Of a DNA stretch of 64,000 nucleotides, positions 36,419-47,765 are shown in pieces; the stretch's first letter is position 1; every line of letters begins with the position of its first letter. The stretch comes from Annulohypoxylon bovei var. microspora. Its lineage: Eukaryota > Ascomycota > Sordariomycetes > Xylariales > Hypoxylaceae. The position numbers and the translations under genes are program-made. The notes below the pieces were generated by a model. The model saw only the letters and a list, made by a program, of their open reading frames with translations. It made no database searches and had not been told where the DNA came from. The stretch spans positions 85,408-149,407 of the forward strand of contig MU405307.1 in NCBI GenBank assembly GCA_022836615.1, read 5' to 3'.

Positions 36419-36695
36419 TCTCCCGAAGTGCCAGTTGACAGCAGGTACATGAAGGTCCAAAATAAAAACCACTTTGATTGGTTAAAAAGGGCTTAGTAAT
36501 CACCACTATTTTGCACTAACAAAAAAGGGTTATTTCACGGCGTAGAAATCCTGATACTGTTAAGTGCTGGTACATGTGGCATGGGCAAGATTAGTATGGG
36601 AGAGGATGTATCTTTTTTCTTTGATATTTAATTGGATGCATCCTTTGGTGTTTTTGTGGGTCCATGTACCTGCTGTCAACTGGCACTTCGGGAGA
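36419..36695. mobile_element. Tc1/mariner-like MITE with perfect 33-bp terminal inverted repeats
   Basis: The left end 36419-36451 (TCTCCCGAAGTGCCAG...) is repeated as an exact reverse complement at 36663-36695. Each end abuts a TA dinucleotide (36417-36418 and 36696-36697), the target-site duplication expected of Tc1/mariner insertion. The 277-bp interior carries no coding sequence I can defend, so this is a non-autonomous miniature element that would need a transposase supplied elsewhere. The identical ends imply either recent insertion or recent activity. Confidence 0.85.
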
Positions 36696-39395
36696 TACAA
36701 TACTAACTATTAGTAACTTGCCCGGATAAGTTCCGAGATACCTAACTCCTTCTAGAACACGACGATCGCAATGCTTCGTTATCCATCTTGTCATCAGTGG
36801 GTACATATGTATGTACATATGTAAAAAGCAACCTAACCGACGGCTATTCCGTTCAAGAAAGATGTCGATGATTATATTAGGTACTCGGGCTATTATCGTG
36901 TAAGTTGCAAGTACGCAAGCCTTTCTTCTGTCAAAACTCGATGGTCTTTCGGGGCTGTCACACGACATATGGGGGTAGCACTCCGCCTAGCATGCAGCCA
37001 TGTAACATCTCAGCCTCTCATTGCTTCTTCGCATTGGGGTATTCGGCTGGCTCTCGAGGAGGGACTTAGAAGAAGTGGCCGTTTCATGCTCACACTACTG
37101 CTTATGGCGTCTGTCCGGCTGCTAGAACTGTTCGGCTGAAACCCCAAGCTAAGAAGGAATCTATTGATCGTAAGAAAAATAAGCAAGACTAGGCCAATGC
37201 AGCCACGGCACATCACCCGCCTCCGTATGACCAGGTTCCTTCTATCCTATGATCAGTTTCCGTGAGAGACATGGCTCTTGTCAAAGCGTTTAAACGATGC
37301 AATTCGCCTCCTTTTTTATTGCTTTTTACGGCTACAATTTTCCACCCTAGCTAGATACTGTAAGTGTCAATTCGCCATCGAGAAAAAGAATTTGATAAAA
37401 AATAAGTAAAAGTAAAAATAAAAATAAAAAAATAAAAAAATAAAAAAAACCATGGCGTCCGAGACACAAGTAGCCTGACCAACGATATGACAAGACTCGA
37501 ATATTTGAAGCTGATGAACGACCGCACGCACGAGAAGGACACGAGCTGGGATTCAGGGGCTCATAGGAATCAGCGTCTTAGTCGAGCCGTCAACTCTCGA
37601 GTCTCTGCTCTCAGCAACTTATGTACATACAAGGTACGTAACCGCACAGTTAATCACAAGATCTCGCACTAGCTGGCTACAAGGTGATGGATGCGTCGAC
37701 GCGCGCCAAGTACCATCATTGTGGGCTGGTCAAAGCTTCCGCGGTCCAATCGCACTTCTGTTCCTGGCGCTTGACCGCGTTGGGTTGTAGCCCCTGAAAT
37801 GGTGCGTGGTATCCGCGCCCCATTCTATGTATCTTTGACGAAATCTAGACTTCTCTTCCTTCTCACGTCACCTTCAATGCTTAAAGTCGTTTCTATAAGT
37901 CAGTATTTACGAAAGGATCATGGCAATCTAGGGAATTGTGAGCTTGTGGTTAGTATATCTTATTATACGAGAGATCAAGCCAGATATTATATATATATAT
38001 ACAGCAAAGACATGACGCGGAAATTTCTCAGATACTGTATATCTCTATGTACGCCCCTATCACATATCATTTTATCATTTCCACTAAGCACTCCAGTCAA
38101 AATTCCAGTGCATGGATGGCGAAATGGGGCTCAGCAAGGTGAGAGTTGATACCTTGGAAGATTCATTGTCATTTTCCGGATTTTATCACGATATTGTTGG
38201 ACCAAGCCTCTCGTTTACGCCATACCCAGTGCTATATCATGAAACAAAACAGGGTTGCACAGATTTTATACCTACCTACATGCTGCTACTGTAGGTACCG
38301 TACCTATCGATGAACCAGTTCGTCGGGCTGACAGGCTGGTCGGGGTGTATATGACGGTGCGGACTAGAATCCACCTTTCCCGTACCTCTCTACTCTCCGG
38401 CCCGCTTCAACATCTCAAGTCGGGTATCTCGAATCTTGATTATTCTAAATTATGAGATCTCGATGGCAAATCCTTGGCTTGTCGAGTTCTAGTCCCGCTG
38501 TCCCATCTTCCCATCTTCCCATCTGCCCATCTGCCCATTAAGATATTACTCGCTACAGCATCTCCCCAGCATACCATTCCCTGATCCACTACATTCGAAC
38601 CTGTTTTTTTCTTCTAACATCCTTGACAGCATTGCCACCTCCATACCTATCTATACACTATATTTTAGGCTCAGCTTGAAGGCGTATAATCCCGTCATAA
38701 GCAATCTGCAAACAGTTCTGTGCACTTTAGGCTTTTCAGCTCCTCCACCCGAGTACTCGGGTCAACATCTGTCTTGATCGGTGTCGTTGAAATGACTGGG
38801 CATTAATCCAAGTCTGAAGCTAAGAGAGCGTATCAGTAACACAAGCAAACAAGCAGTTATATTACCGCCCTGCCGTCGTACAAGCAGTCCTACTCATGAA
38901 CTCGCCTACCAGACCTCCCTACCTTGCTTCATCTAGCATTAGTACACATATTAGTATTGCCGGCAGGAGATCAATACTCCCGCTAAAGAATTATTCGTCC
39001 TTTTATTCCACGGGTCAACGCGCCCCTCCTCTGCCAGGATCTCGCGACACGCATATTACCAAGGACGATCATCGGTACTACCAACAGCGTGCCTCACAGG
39101 AATCGAAGGATTTACGAAAAGTGCCCTGTTTATTTATTCGAATCGGTTGGATTGAGAGGATTTACAGCCTTGGCCCGCTCATCGTGTATCTCTTCGTAAC
39201 ACGGTACCCCAAAGTGAAGGTCTTTGGTTGTTCAATAACGGTGACACACAAGCAGCCCCTCGGATTTATTAATGTTAGGCTTACATACGGATGTATACAT
39301 GGTAAATATATTACGAGAAGTATTCTATATTAATCAAGTCTCAGGTGAGGTGCTATTGTAATATGCGTTGCTTCGTCTAACCACATAACAACAAG

Positions 39396-39415
39396 TACCT
39401 ACCTAGGTAGGTAGG
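39396..39415. repeat. ACCTACCTAGGTAGGT palindrome
   Basis: Perfect palindromic copy of the dispersed motif. Confidence 0.85.
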
Positions 39416-40961
39416 ACGGCATGTAAAGATGATCCTTCGCCACGTGGAAGATGAGGGCCGCATTCCGCTCAGCCCGGAAAGATTATCTCAGGGTCTTCGT
39501 CCCCTTTGGGATACAACGCTGACTGGTCCCACGATGATAAATACCTAAATAAATAAAAGAAAACAAAAAAGATTTACCTTTGAATCCAATCTACAAGTGC
39601 CATGATCCCGTATACTTTATTACCTAGGTAGGTATTTCGTACGCAACTATTACCAGACAGCCAGAATACTTCATTGTAGGAGCTTTCACTTTCTATGCCT
39701 ATGTCAGTCCTAAAACTGCAAGTTGGAGAGGACGGCAGCACCAGGCGATGGGAGCAAACTCATATTACCCAACCCACTCCCCAAACGTGTTGCATCGGGG
39801 ATATAGCATAGGTATATAGACTGCCGGTGGAAGCCTATCACGAACAGTCTTTTGACTAGCGCCCGATATTCATGCATTGTTCGAAGAGATCGACCGAGAT
39901 GTGCAATACTCAAGTCGCTTCGCGTAAACCAAAACGTCATCCGAACTCTTAGTAGTCGTAAGTACATAGGTAACCACGACAAATGGGTATATGTATATGG
40001 CCGAGTGAGGACGGGATCGAGATTAAAAGAAGCATGGGAATTCACAATATCCCCGTCGATGAAGCTGCCTGCACGTCCTAAGCGGCAAAGACACTAGGTA
40101 GGGTATGGTTCACGATAGAGCAAGTCGGACGAGGTTAGATTTCCCATTTGTGGTCGCTTCGAAGGCATGTGCGCCGTACGTTTCTTGATTCATACCTAGG
40201 TACCTACCTACACAGCACCATCGGGTCCGGGAGCGCGCTTTGTCTTGCCCCAGAGATGAGATGATTGACCGTGGTGGTCTTTCTAACTCCCGAATCTTCC
40301 CGCAGCGTTACGGCCAATGAACCTCGAAAGCGGAAGTGTATGGTCATCACCACCGCAACTACCGTCACCATCGTCGCCACTGGCTTACGGTGCTCTGGGC
40401 AATATGGGTGGTTGACCCCTCGCTATTATGTGTTGCGATGGTCTAAGGAAATGGAACGCACCAGTAGAAAGTCTGGCACTCCGGGGATGGACAGAAACGT
40501 GGGGTACGACATGGCTGTGGAATCGCCGGTCACGCTCCCAGCTAATCCTTCACGATCAACCCCCCAACCTTCAGCCTTTCCTCTTAAGTCTTACTGCATC
40601 TTAACCGCAAGTTATGATTCGTTTCCGCCAACTGGAATCTCATGCGGGGTAGTTCTCTGTGGTGCGACTCAACTCAAGCGCAGGTCGTCCGCTGGACCCT
40701 GCGCGGCGAATATGACTACCTACTTAGGAAGTAGGTACGCAGTAAACGAGCGTTTGCCATATTTTTTCGTTTTCGTTTTTGCTTTTGTTTTTGTTTCTTA
40801 CTCCCACTGTGAAGGGAGAGAGCTCGCCCTTGCGCCATGTATATCAAGCCGGTGTCCCGTGGTGGGAGCCCTCGAGGGCACTCGCACACTTCTGTTTCTG
40901 TCCCAGATTTATCGACACAGCTTCTTCGACAGATCTTAAACACCAGGAGAGACAATTGTTA

Positions 40962-41024
40962 ACATACATACATACATACATATATATATATATACACACA
41001 TACATACACACATACATATATACA
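40962..41024. repeat. (CATA/TATA/CACA)n microsatellite
   Basis: Compound dinucleotide/tetranucleotide array immediately upstream of the small Cys-rich reading frame. Confidence 0.9.
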
Positions 41025-41095
41025 TTCACTATCCACTACGATCCAAATATCGACACATCGACATATCGATACTTCAAACCAGCTGCCTCCTCATC

Positions 41096-41191
41096 ATGTA
41101 TGCGGCCCACTGTTGCAAATGCGGAGGCATCTTCGTCATCAACACGGATTGCACGTGGTGCAAGCACAAGGAGTGCTCCGAGTGTCATTAA
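41096..41191 (+). CDS. 31-residue Cys-rich micro-ORF with a paired-CxxC metal-binding pattern
   Basis: ATG at 41096, TAA at 41189-41191. The peptide contains CCKCGG early and CTWCKHKECSEC at its end: seven Cys and two His in 31 residues, arranged as two close Cys clusters like a small zinc ribbon. Small fungal proteins commonly share a 'CCxCG ... CxxCxHxxCxxC' pattern. Here the whole unit is one short frame preceded by a microsatellite. It may be a genuine microprotein, or the last exon of a longer gene whose upstream exon I did not find. The seven-Cys spacing is unlikely by chance, but expression is unproven. Confidence 0.5.
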   Translation: MYAAHCCKCGGIFVINTDCTWCKHKECSECH

Positions 41192-43022
41192 GCTGAGCTG
41201 GTTGCCAGCAGTGTGGATGAGAGTGAAGTTTTTAGCAGGTCAGGCCCGCAGCTATCCCTCCTAGACAAGCGTTGCTAAACAAGACACAGCCTCTTCCCTT
41301 CTTTCGAATTCGCTGCGGGGCTAGATCTTCGTATGAATGGGTCACGAGCCCTCAGCAGACGTGCAGGCGGTCAGCTGTCTAATGGTGGGACGTCGAAAAT
41401 ACTCTGTTCTTACGAACATGGCGATTTAGTTGATTTAGCTTGACTTCCTAGCGACGGTACTAGTAATAATAATGTGTGGGTTTGAGGGGAAAGGCAACGA
41501 CACTCAAGCCTTTCTCTAGGTCTAATTAGGGTTGGTCTCTGTGCTGTGCATCTACGATACCTTGCCCAGAGCTTTCCTCGCTGTAACAGAATGTATTGTA
41601 CGATAGTCTATTAGGTAGTTAATGGGAAAACTGCTGAAGTATTAAGCCTGTCGGTTTATATACGACCAATGGTGATTCGATACATCCGTTCTAACCATCA
41701 TGATGTCCTCAAAAAAACCCAACGTAGTATGGGTGATCATAATTGAACAAGAGGCATACAGACGTATTAACCTCATGTCAAGCTTCCATATCACTCTCAA
41801 GTAAATCAAGTAAGGAAACCCTTTTCTTCTTTTTATTTTATTTTATTTTTATTTTTATTTTGTTTCGTGGAAGCCGAGACTACATCTCATTCCCACGTAC
41901 TCGAGCAATTTCAAAAGATTAGCGAGGTGTAAAAGTGAGTGTAAAAGGGAACCCTGTCGCTATCCCTTCTTATCCCCACACAGCAATGCCTCAGGATCCA
42001 ATTGTAAATCAGCCAATGAACAGAGCTCAATGCGATACATATTGTAGCAGGGGGGATCATGAACCATATTGGCCTCACCAATTACCAGCTAGATAATTCG
42101 GATAGTCCGACATGACAATATTTAGTCATGGTTTCACTTGTACAATTCGCTTCCTCCGGGAATTTAAAAAAAAAATCCTTATTAGAGTGACCAACCAAGT
42201 AACAAGCTGAGTGCAATCAATGCTTGGCATCCTCGTCAGGAACCGACCACTTGGAACTGTCCACAATTCTTACTTAGGTAACTAAGGCTTCTCGCAAATT
42301 ACTACGCCATCAGTGATTAGAGCGATACGTAAGTTTTACAAGTTTCTTCACATCCGCGTAACTAACATCTCTGAAAAGGTCACGATCACGACATAGAGAC
42401 GACAACTCGCTATCTCATTTTAATTTATTTATTTTTTGCGGCGAGGTTATCGTCATTAGGTAAGGAAAGATGATATCGTCGATGAATCTAGAAACGAGAG
42501 CTCACTATCACTATAGTAACAAATGCTTTAAATCCACTTGTTAGCCCTGTTTCATTAGGTCTTATATAGCGCGATAAGCCACCTTAGAGCCCACTATTCA
42601 CTAATAAAGTACCTAGGCAAACACCACGCAAATGTGAAAATAGGAAAATAGGACATTTCCTGAATTGGCAGTTGGTCTGAATAGGTCAGGAAGGTCGAAG
42701 AGGCTGACCTTAGCTTAGATATCGCACTGCCACTGCTCTCCACTTGGAATACGGAGACAAACAGAGGGAAATAGTTACAATGGCAATATACAGTCCAATC
42801 GATAGTTCATCTATCTCATGGTCCCCTCCCCCTAAACAATTCAGTTTGTGATTCATGGTGGTATGACCCTTGGGAATCAGGACTGACTGGCTAAAACGCT
42901 TGCTCCTCTTAGTTCCAATTGTTTGCTAAAAGTCGTTCCCCAATGATATAAATTAAGCATACCAGGCGCTCATCTGAATTGGTTCAACTAGTTCTTTGCC
43001 TATCCTTACTATCACCGCCAAC
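41192..43022. other. Intergenic before the VWA-Vint gene
   Basis: About 1.8 kb with no long reading frame on either strand. It holds a T-rich tract (TTTTA repeats near 41830-41862). The last 100 bp carry a possible promoter (gatataaatta near 42945). Confidence 0.4.
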
Positions 43023-45541
43023 ATGGTAAGCAGTGAAGGTATCTTGAATCCTGAAATCTCTCTAACAAAACCCCGAGGTCAAGAAGGAACACCCTACGCT
43101 CACGGTAAGGGAGCGCCTCCCGGTATACCTCCCTCAAACGTCTCCCTCGAATACGGAGATTCTTGAGGATGTCCAAGTTAGCATACATCCCGTATTAACA
43201 CACGATGGAGTTATTGTTCGCGTACAACCGCCAGAAAGGCCGAAACCCCCTCAGCTTCGTCATATTCCGTGCGATATCGTCCTTGTTATAGACGTTTCCG
43301 GCAGTATGCAACTACCGGCCCCTACGAAGATGAATGGAGACGATGGGAAGTTAAGTTCGGAGAACTTCGGATTATCCATACTTGATATGGTGAAACATGC
43401 TGCACGCACAATCCTGAGCACCTTAGGCGAAGGGGACCGACTTGGAATTGTAACGTTTAGCAAAGATGCCACAGTGAGCTTTTCAACTACCTACCTACCT
43501 ACCTACCTACTAATCAAGGGTAACTAATAAATAGATAATCCAGAAGTTATTATCGATGACCCCTGGTAATAAGAAGCTGACCGAGTCTAACATTGAGGTA
43601 ATGGCACCAGATAGCTTGACCAACCTCTGGCATGGCCTACAAAAAGGGGTCGACCTTTTTGAGGGAAAAGAAGATACGGGTCGAGTGCCTGCGGTTATGA
43701 TACTAACAGACGGAATGCCCAATTTCTTGTATTAATAATACCCAACCCCCCCCCCCCCCCGGCGAGGGAAATCGTTGACATGGTCCACAGGTGCCCTGCT
43801 CAAGGATATGTCCCAAAGATACGCAGTATTTGGGAACACCTCCCAGCAACGATTCATACGTTCGGATTTGGCTACAATATCAAATCGGGGCTGTTAAAGT
43901 CTATTGCGGACATCGGAAGCGGCAACTATGCTTTCATTCCTGATGCCGGCATGATCGTATGCGAGTCACGATTACTCATCGAAAATTAAATAGCTAATAA
44001 AATCCAGGGAACAGTATTCGTTCACGCAGTCGCCCATCTTCAAACGACGTACGCCACGAAATGTTCGCTTCGACTGACCATGCCGAAGAGTATCCATCTA
44101 AGAACAACAGCTGGTAAGACCATCGACCAACAGGAAGAAGACACTGCAGACCACGGGAAACTCATTGTGCGTCTTGGAAACTTGCAATATGGACAGTCGA
44201 GAGATGTGTACCTCGAGAACATCGACGTCCTAGGACGTAGGGCCAGATTTGATCCCGCTGCAAATTCCATTATCTATGCGGAGCTCAGATTCTCGCAGAT
44301 GGGAGCCGTAGAATTGTGCAGTTTCGGGATGAAGGATGTGCTAGAAGCTCCTGATCTTTCCGAGTCCGAAATCGCCTACCACCAGAGTAGATCGATGATA
44401 TGCGACTTCCTTTCCTCCTTTTTCTCACTTCGGAAAGACGACGAATACGAGACTCGCAGGGAGATTAATGTAAAGCGTCACGCGCCAGATTTCCAGCGCC
44501 TGCTAGACAACATACCGGCTAGGCTCTACAACGACAAGTACAATATATCCCTGATGGAAGATCTCGTAGGCAACCTACCATCTGGCCAGGTAGCTCTGGC
44601 CCTTTCCAATGAGAAATATTTTCACGAATGGGGCTGTCATTACTTCTTCAGCCTATGGAACGCACACGCGAAGCAACTGTAAGTCCTCAAACTGGACGAA
44701 ACCCTCGTACCCATTCACCTTTCGCCATTTCCCCTTCACCCTTCACCCTTCACCCTTCAAGGGTTGAACCTATGTTCTTCTAACTCTTTTGGTTTGCAGG
44801 TGCAATTCCTTCAAGGACCCAGGTCCATTAATGTATAATCAGAACATTTTCTTCGCCAAATGCAGAGATATTCTCGACCGATCCTTCGACACCATCCCCC
44901 CACCTAAGCAATCCTGTCCCAGCGTTGCCACCACCACTCGTATTTTCATGTCGCGCTTGAATACCCGGAGTGGACCCTGCTTCACTGGTACAAGCAAGGT
45001 CACGCTCGCTAGCGGCCGCCAAGTACCCGTCCACAAGCTACAACGGGGCTCGGCCGTACGCACGCCAGCCGGTAGCAGGTCCGTGGCGGCTGTGCTGAAG
45101 ACAGTGGTCAGCCAGGTTTTCATGTGTAGGATTGGGGATCTAATTATTACACCGTGGCACCCGATCCGGATCGATCATGCTGGAACGGCTGCTCAATGGA
45201 GCTTCCCTGCTAATCTCGTGCTTGCGTCGGAACAACCTCAGGTCGTGCTCTACTCGGGACCTATCTACTCGGTTCTCCTGCAGCCGGACTGCAATACTGA
45301 AGCTCATGCCCTCAAATTTGGCAGTGTTTGGGCGGTTGCGCTGGGTCACAGTGTAGTGAGGGGAAACGATGTCCGTGCCCACGGGTTTCTTGGAGATTAT
45401 GAGAAGGTCGCAAGAGCTATTACAATATTGAAACCGGGGAAGGATGGCGTTGCGCTCTCTAGCGGGGTGGAGAGAAGGGGTCGGGATGGGTTAGTTTGCG
45501 GGTTCAAGAAGTACATCCTATCCCGTCGTACGTCCATATGA
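43023..45541 (+). CDS. VWA-Vint domain protein, six exons
   Basis: My model is join(43023-43025, 43078-43473, 43544-43728, 43791-43956, 44008-44678, 44800-45541), 2163 nt or 720 residues. All introns are GT-AG. The von Willebrand factor A domain starts near residue 66 with an intact MIDAS (DVSGSM, 73-78), then GDRLGIVTFS, LTDGMPN and FGFGYNIKSGLLKSIADIGSGNYAFIPD. A middle beta-rich region follows (LIVRLGNLQYGQSRDVYL). The Vint (Hint-related) domain runs from GPCF (Cys534) through RTPAGSRSVAAVLKTVV and ITPWHPI to LGHSVVRGNDVRAHGFLGDY. Fungal proteins of this type are thought to work in protein-protein or ubiquitin-linked contexts; the exact role is unknown. The first exon is just the ATG: removing 43026-43077 puts it in frame with VKKEHPTLTVRE. 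Reading through that intron instead hits a TGA at 43164. Intron 3 contains a long C run. Confidence 0.9.
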
Positions 45542-45591
45542 AGCAATATTACTAATTTGTTGAATAATATATGAATTTCTAGTCTTCTGTA

Positions 45592-45827
45592 CCCCGAAGC
45601 TTCGGGCCAAGTTGAAACGGATTATCTGGAAAACACATCGATACTTGTGGGGGGGGGGGGGGGGGGGGGGCGCGGGCCGGGCGACGCCGCGCGCAGAGCG
45701 GGTGGAATAAAGAGACTGGAGGAGGTGGTGTATGAAGTAGTNNNNNNNNNNCCCCGATTCTTGGGGCCAATTTTTAACGGTTTATTTGGTAAAAAAATCG
45801 TTAATTGTCCCCCCCCCCCCCCCCCCC
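45592..45827. other. Assembly gap (Ns 45742-45751) flanked by two diverged copies of the same 57 bp
   Basis: The ten Ns mark a gap. The 57 bp at 45592-45648, followed by 22 G, match the 57 bp at 45752-45808, followed by 19 C, at 44 of 57 positions without any indel. The DNA between the G run and the Ns is unusually GC-rich. This looks like one locus assembled twice from poor-quality ends at a homopolymer. Confidence 0.8.
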
Positions 45828-46243
45828 TCCTTTAAATTAGATTCGATCAAATTTACCTAATGTTAGTTAGACAACCTATGATCTTTTCAATTCTTTACTT
45901 GATATATCGTATCAGGTCCGACAGCGTGCCCAGTTCAATGTCATCCAAGTTTCTCGCTAGACATCAGCGTTTGTAGGGTGGCGTATGTACACATTTACAA
46001 AAAAGGTTTGAAGGGAAGTTTTAGTTAAATCAAAACATAATATTATTGAGCTTATGGCGTCCTATTATGTGGCTAGTAAGTTTATGCGTAAACTTTTAGT
46101 GAAGTTTACCTAGAAATCAATATACGCTACGATACATATAATCTCCAACCAAGATTCTAGTATTCGGTACTTTTTATCATTACTTATCTCCGATGAATGA
46201 CATGAGGTACGACTATACTTATTATTTTCCTGGAAATCTCTGG

Positions 46244-46250
46244 TATATAA
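46244..46250 (+). promoter_or_regulatory. TATA box of the secreted-protein gene
   Basis: TATATAA followed by a pyrimidine-rich stretch, about 270 bp before the ATG at 46519. Inferred from position and sequence. Confidence 0.45.
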
Positions 46251-46518
46251 ATCACCCCCATCCCCCCCTATCTCTCACATCCTGCTTATCTTCTCTTCCT
46301 CTCTAAAACTCAACTATACTCAGAAGTTTCTTTCAGAAACTACTATAAGGCCGCTACCGTAGGGTACCAATAAGATTAGAAGAAGTTTACTCAAAAATAC
46401 CAACAAAAATACCAACTTAAGACCATCAACATTAACTTGAGAATACCACCAACTTGGAAAACGGCGGAATCGGGCACAAAGTTTACCCACCAAACTCATA
46501 CCTCCACAGCAAACAACT

Positions 46519-46971
46519 ATGCATTTATTGGCTCTGATATCGATTGGGCTAGCCCTCACAGGTAGCACCATTGGAGTTCCTATACCAATACCAAAGGACA
46601 ATGATTTTCCCGGAAATATCTCAAGCTCAGGGGACGAAGATATTCTTGGTGACTTCCATGCTCTTTACCCAGAAATCATGAATCTCACATCGACGACGAG
46701 CAGATATCATCGAAATGACCCTGTTCCCTTCAAAGATCTTCCCTATTGTTATCAAAAATGTATTGACGCAAACCATAACAATGGTTGGCCCAGCCTCGGG
46801 GATGTTAGGAAACTCACCATTCACCAATGGTGTCATTCCAGGTGGATCCCTGTTCAAGCTTGGATACATGAGCACCTTCAGTTTTGCATTGGGGATGCAT
46901 GCGCGTACTGTAGACCAGAATGTCGCGATGCCTCAAGTCGGTGGCAAAGAGAAGTCTGTTCAAATAGTTAA
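46519..46971 (+). CDS. Small secreted cysteine-rich protein (effector-like)
   Basis: Intronless, 150 residues. It has a signal peptide (hydrophobic MHLLALISIGLALTGSTIG, then PIPIP). The mature part has eight Cys, all in the second half: LPYCYQKC, HQWCHSRW, LQFCIGDACAYCRPEC and REVC. The even number and secretion suggest four disulfides. Trp/His-rich stretches (HQWCHSRWIPVQAWIHEHLQ) look like a defined fold rather than random sequence. I recognise the pattern as a recurrent ascomycete secreted family but cannot name a characterised member. An effector or surface role is inference. Confidence 0.78.
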   Translation: MHLLALISIGLALTGSTIGVPIPIPKDNDFPGNISSSGDEDILGDFHALYPEIMNLTSTTSRYHRNDPVPFKDLPYCYQKCIDANHNNGWPSLGDVRKLTIHQWCHSRWIPVQAWIHEHLQFCIGDACAYCRPECRDASSRWQREVCSNS

Positions 46972-47403
46972 GATGTTAGCAAAGATTTAAATTGAATGAG
47001 ATTTAATCGAAACTTCTATTGCTTTAACTAGGTGCATTAATACGCGGATTTCACTTCTCACTATTTACCTTACTAAAAGCATGTGTTAACTAGTTGTCTG
47101 AGATGTCACCTCAAAAAAAATAACTCATGATTGAGAGAAAAGAAATTAAAAGCCCAAAGGGGTTGAACCCGCTCATCGAGGTGAGACACCCACCACCCAC
47201 CCAAAGGGCAACAAACAAGCTACAATACACATGAAACAAGACAACAAAGGAAAGAACATAAGAAACCAAACATCAAAAACATAGAGAAAGGAAACAACTA
47301 ACGTCCAACCAATGCCTCCAAACCACACAACCCATCAAACCCTCAACCCCTGCCACTCATCAACCCATCCACCCATCCACACAACCCAACACCAACTATA
47401 GCC

Positions 47404-47625
47404 TGCGTTGACCGGGGCAGCTGCGGTGTTCTTGAACGAAGTATGGTACTCGCATTGGAAGCTAGGCGAGTAAATTTGCGTTATCCGGAGCAGCTGCGGT
47501 GTTCTTGACCTAAGGTCGATGCTCGCTTCGGTAGCTAGGCGAGCACAAAAGTGCGTTGACCGGAGCAGCTGCGGTGTTCTTGACGAAGGGACGACTCGCG
47601 GCGGGGGACTCGGCGAGTCGCCAAA
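47404..47625. repeat. Three tandem 73-75 bp repeats, each with a hairpin
   Basis: Units begin at 47404, 47477 and 47552, sharing TGCGTTRWCCGGRGCAGCTG and a following GCGGTGTTCTTGA. Each then carries an inverted repeat: ACTCGC/GCGAGT in unit 1, GCTCGC/GCGAGC in unit 2 and CGACTCGC/GCGAGTCG in unit 3. The pairs change together between units, which suggests the hairpin is maintained. Confidence 0.75.
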
Positions 47626-47696
47626 CGCGACCATGTGAATAGTCAGTAGGGGTCACTTCAAGAGAATGACAAAAGGAGACATGAAAAGGAGAACAA

Positions 47697-47765
47697 TGAG
47701 AAAGGGGAAAGGGGGAAGGGGGAAAGGGGGAAAGGGGGGGGGAGAAAAGAGGAAAGAAAAGAGGG
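47697..47765 (+). repeat. G-rich purine tract (GGGGGAAA)n
   Basis: Repeated runs of four to nine G separated by AAA or AA. G-quadruplex formation on the plus strand is possible. Confidence 0.75.

Larger units (their letters stand above)
36698..41095. other. Gene-poor region
   Basis: No gene I can support. Contents include A-rich homopolymeric DNA at 37380-37450, a CCATCTTCCCATCTGCC-type tandem repeat near 38500-38540, CCTAGG palindromes at 39396-39415, 39620-39632 and 40197-40203, and a CA/TA microsatellite at 40962-41024. Frames of 145 codons (38896-39333) and 224 codons (40265-40939) have no recognisable domain or intron support. I treat them as chance frames. Confidence 0.4.
45542..46518. 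other. Spacer containing an assembly gap and the effector promoter
   Basis: It contains the unresolved gap with homopolymer runs (45592-45827). Further right is a promoter with TATATAA at 46244-46250 and a CT-rich stretch at 46258-46310, leading to the secreted-protein gene. Confidence 0.5.

Noticed and set aside
38896..39333. 145-codon plus-strand frame
   Set aside because: No recognisable motif, and no neighbouring exon. It is plausible as a chance frame in this gene-poor region, though not excluded.
40265..40939. 224-codon plus-strand frame
   Set aside because: Composition is erratic and its second half is a translated T-rich simple sequence. I recognise no domain and see no splice signals to extend it.
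47335..47634. 99-codon minus-strand frame over the triple repeat
   Set aside because: The coding look (recurring RTPQLLR) comes from the repeat itself, and repeat spacings of 73 and 75 bp are not multiples of three.
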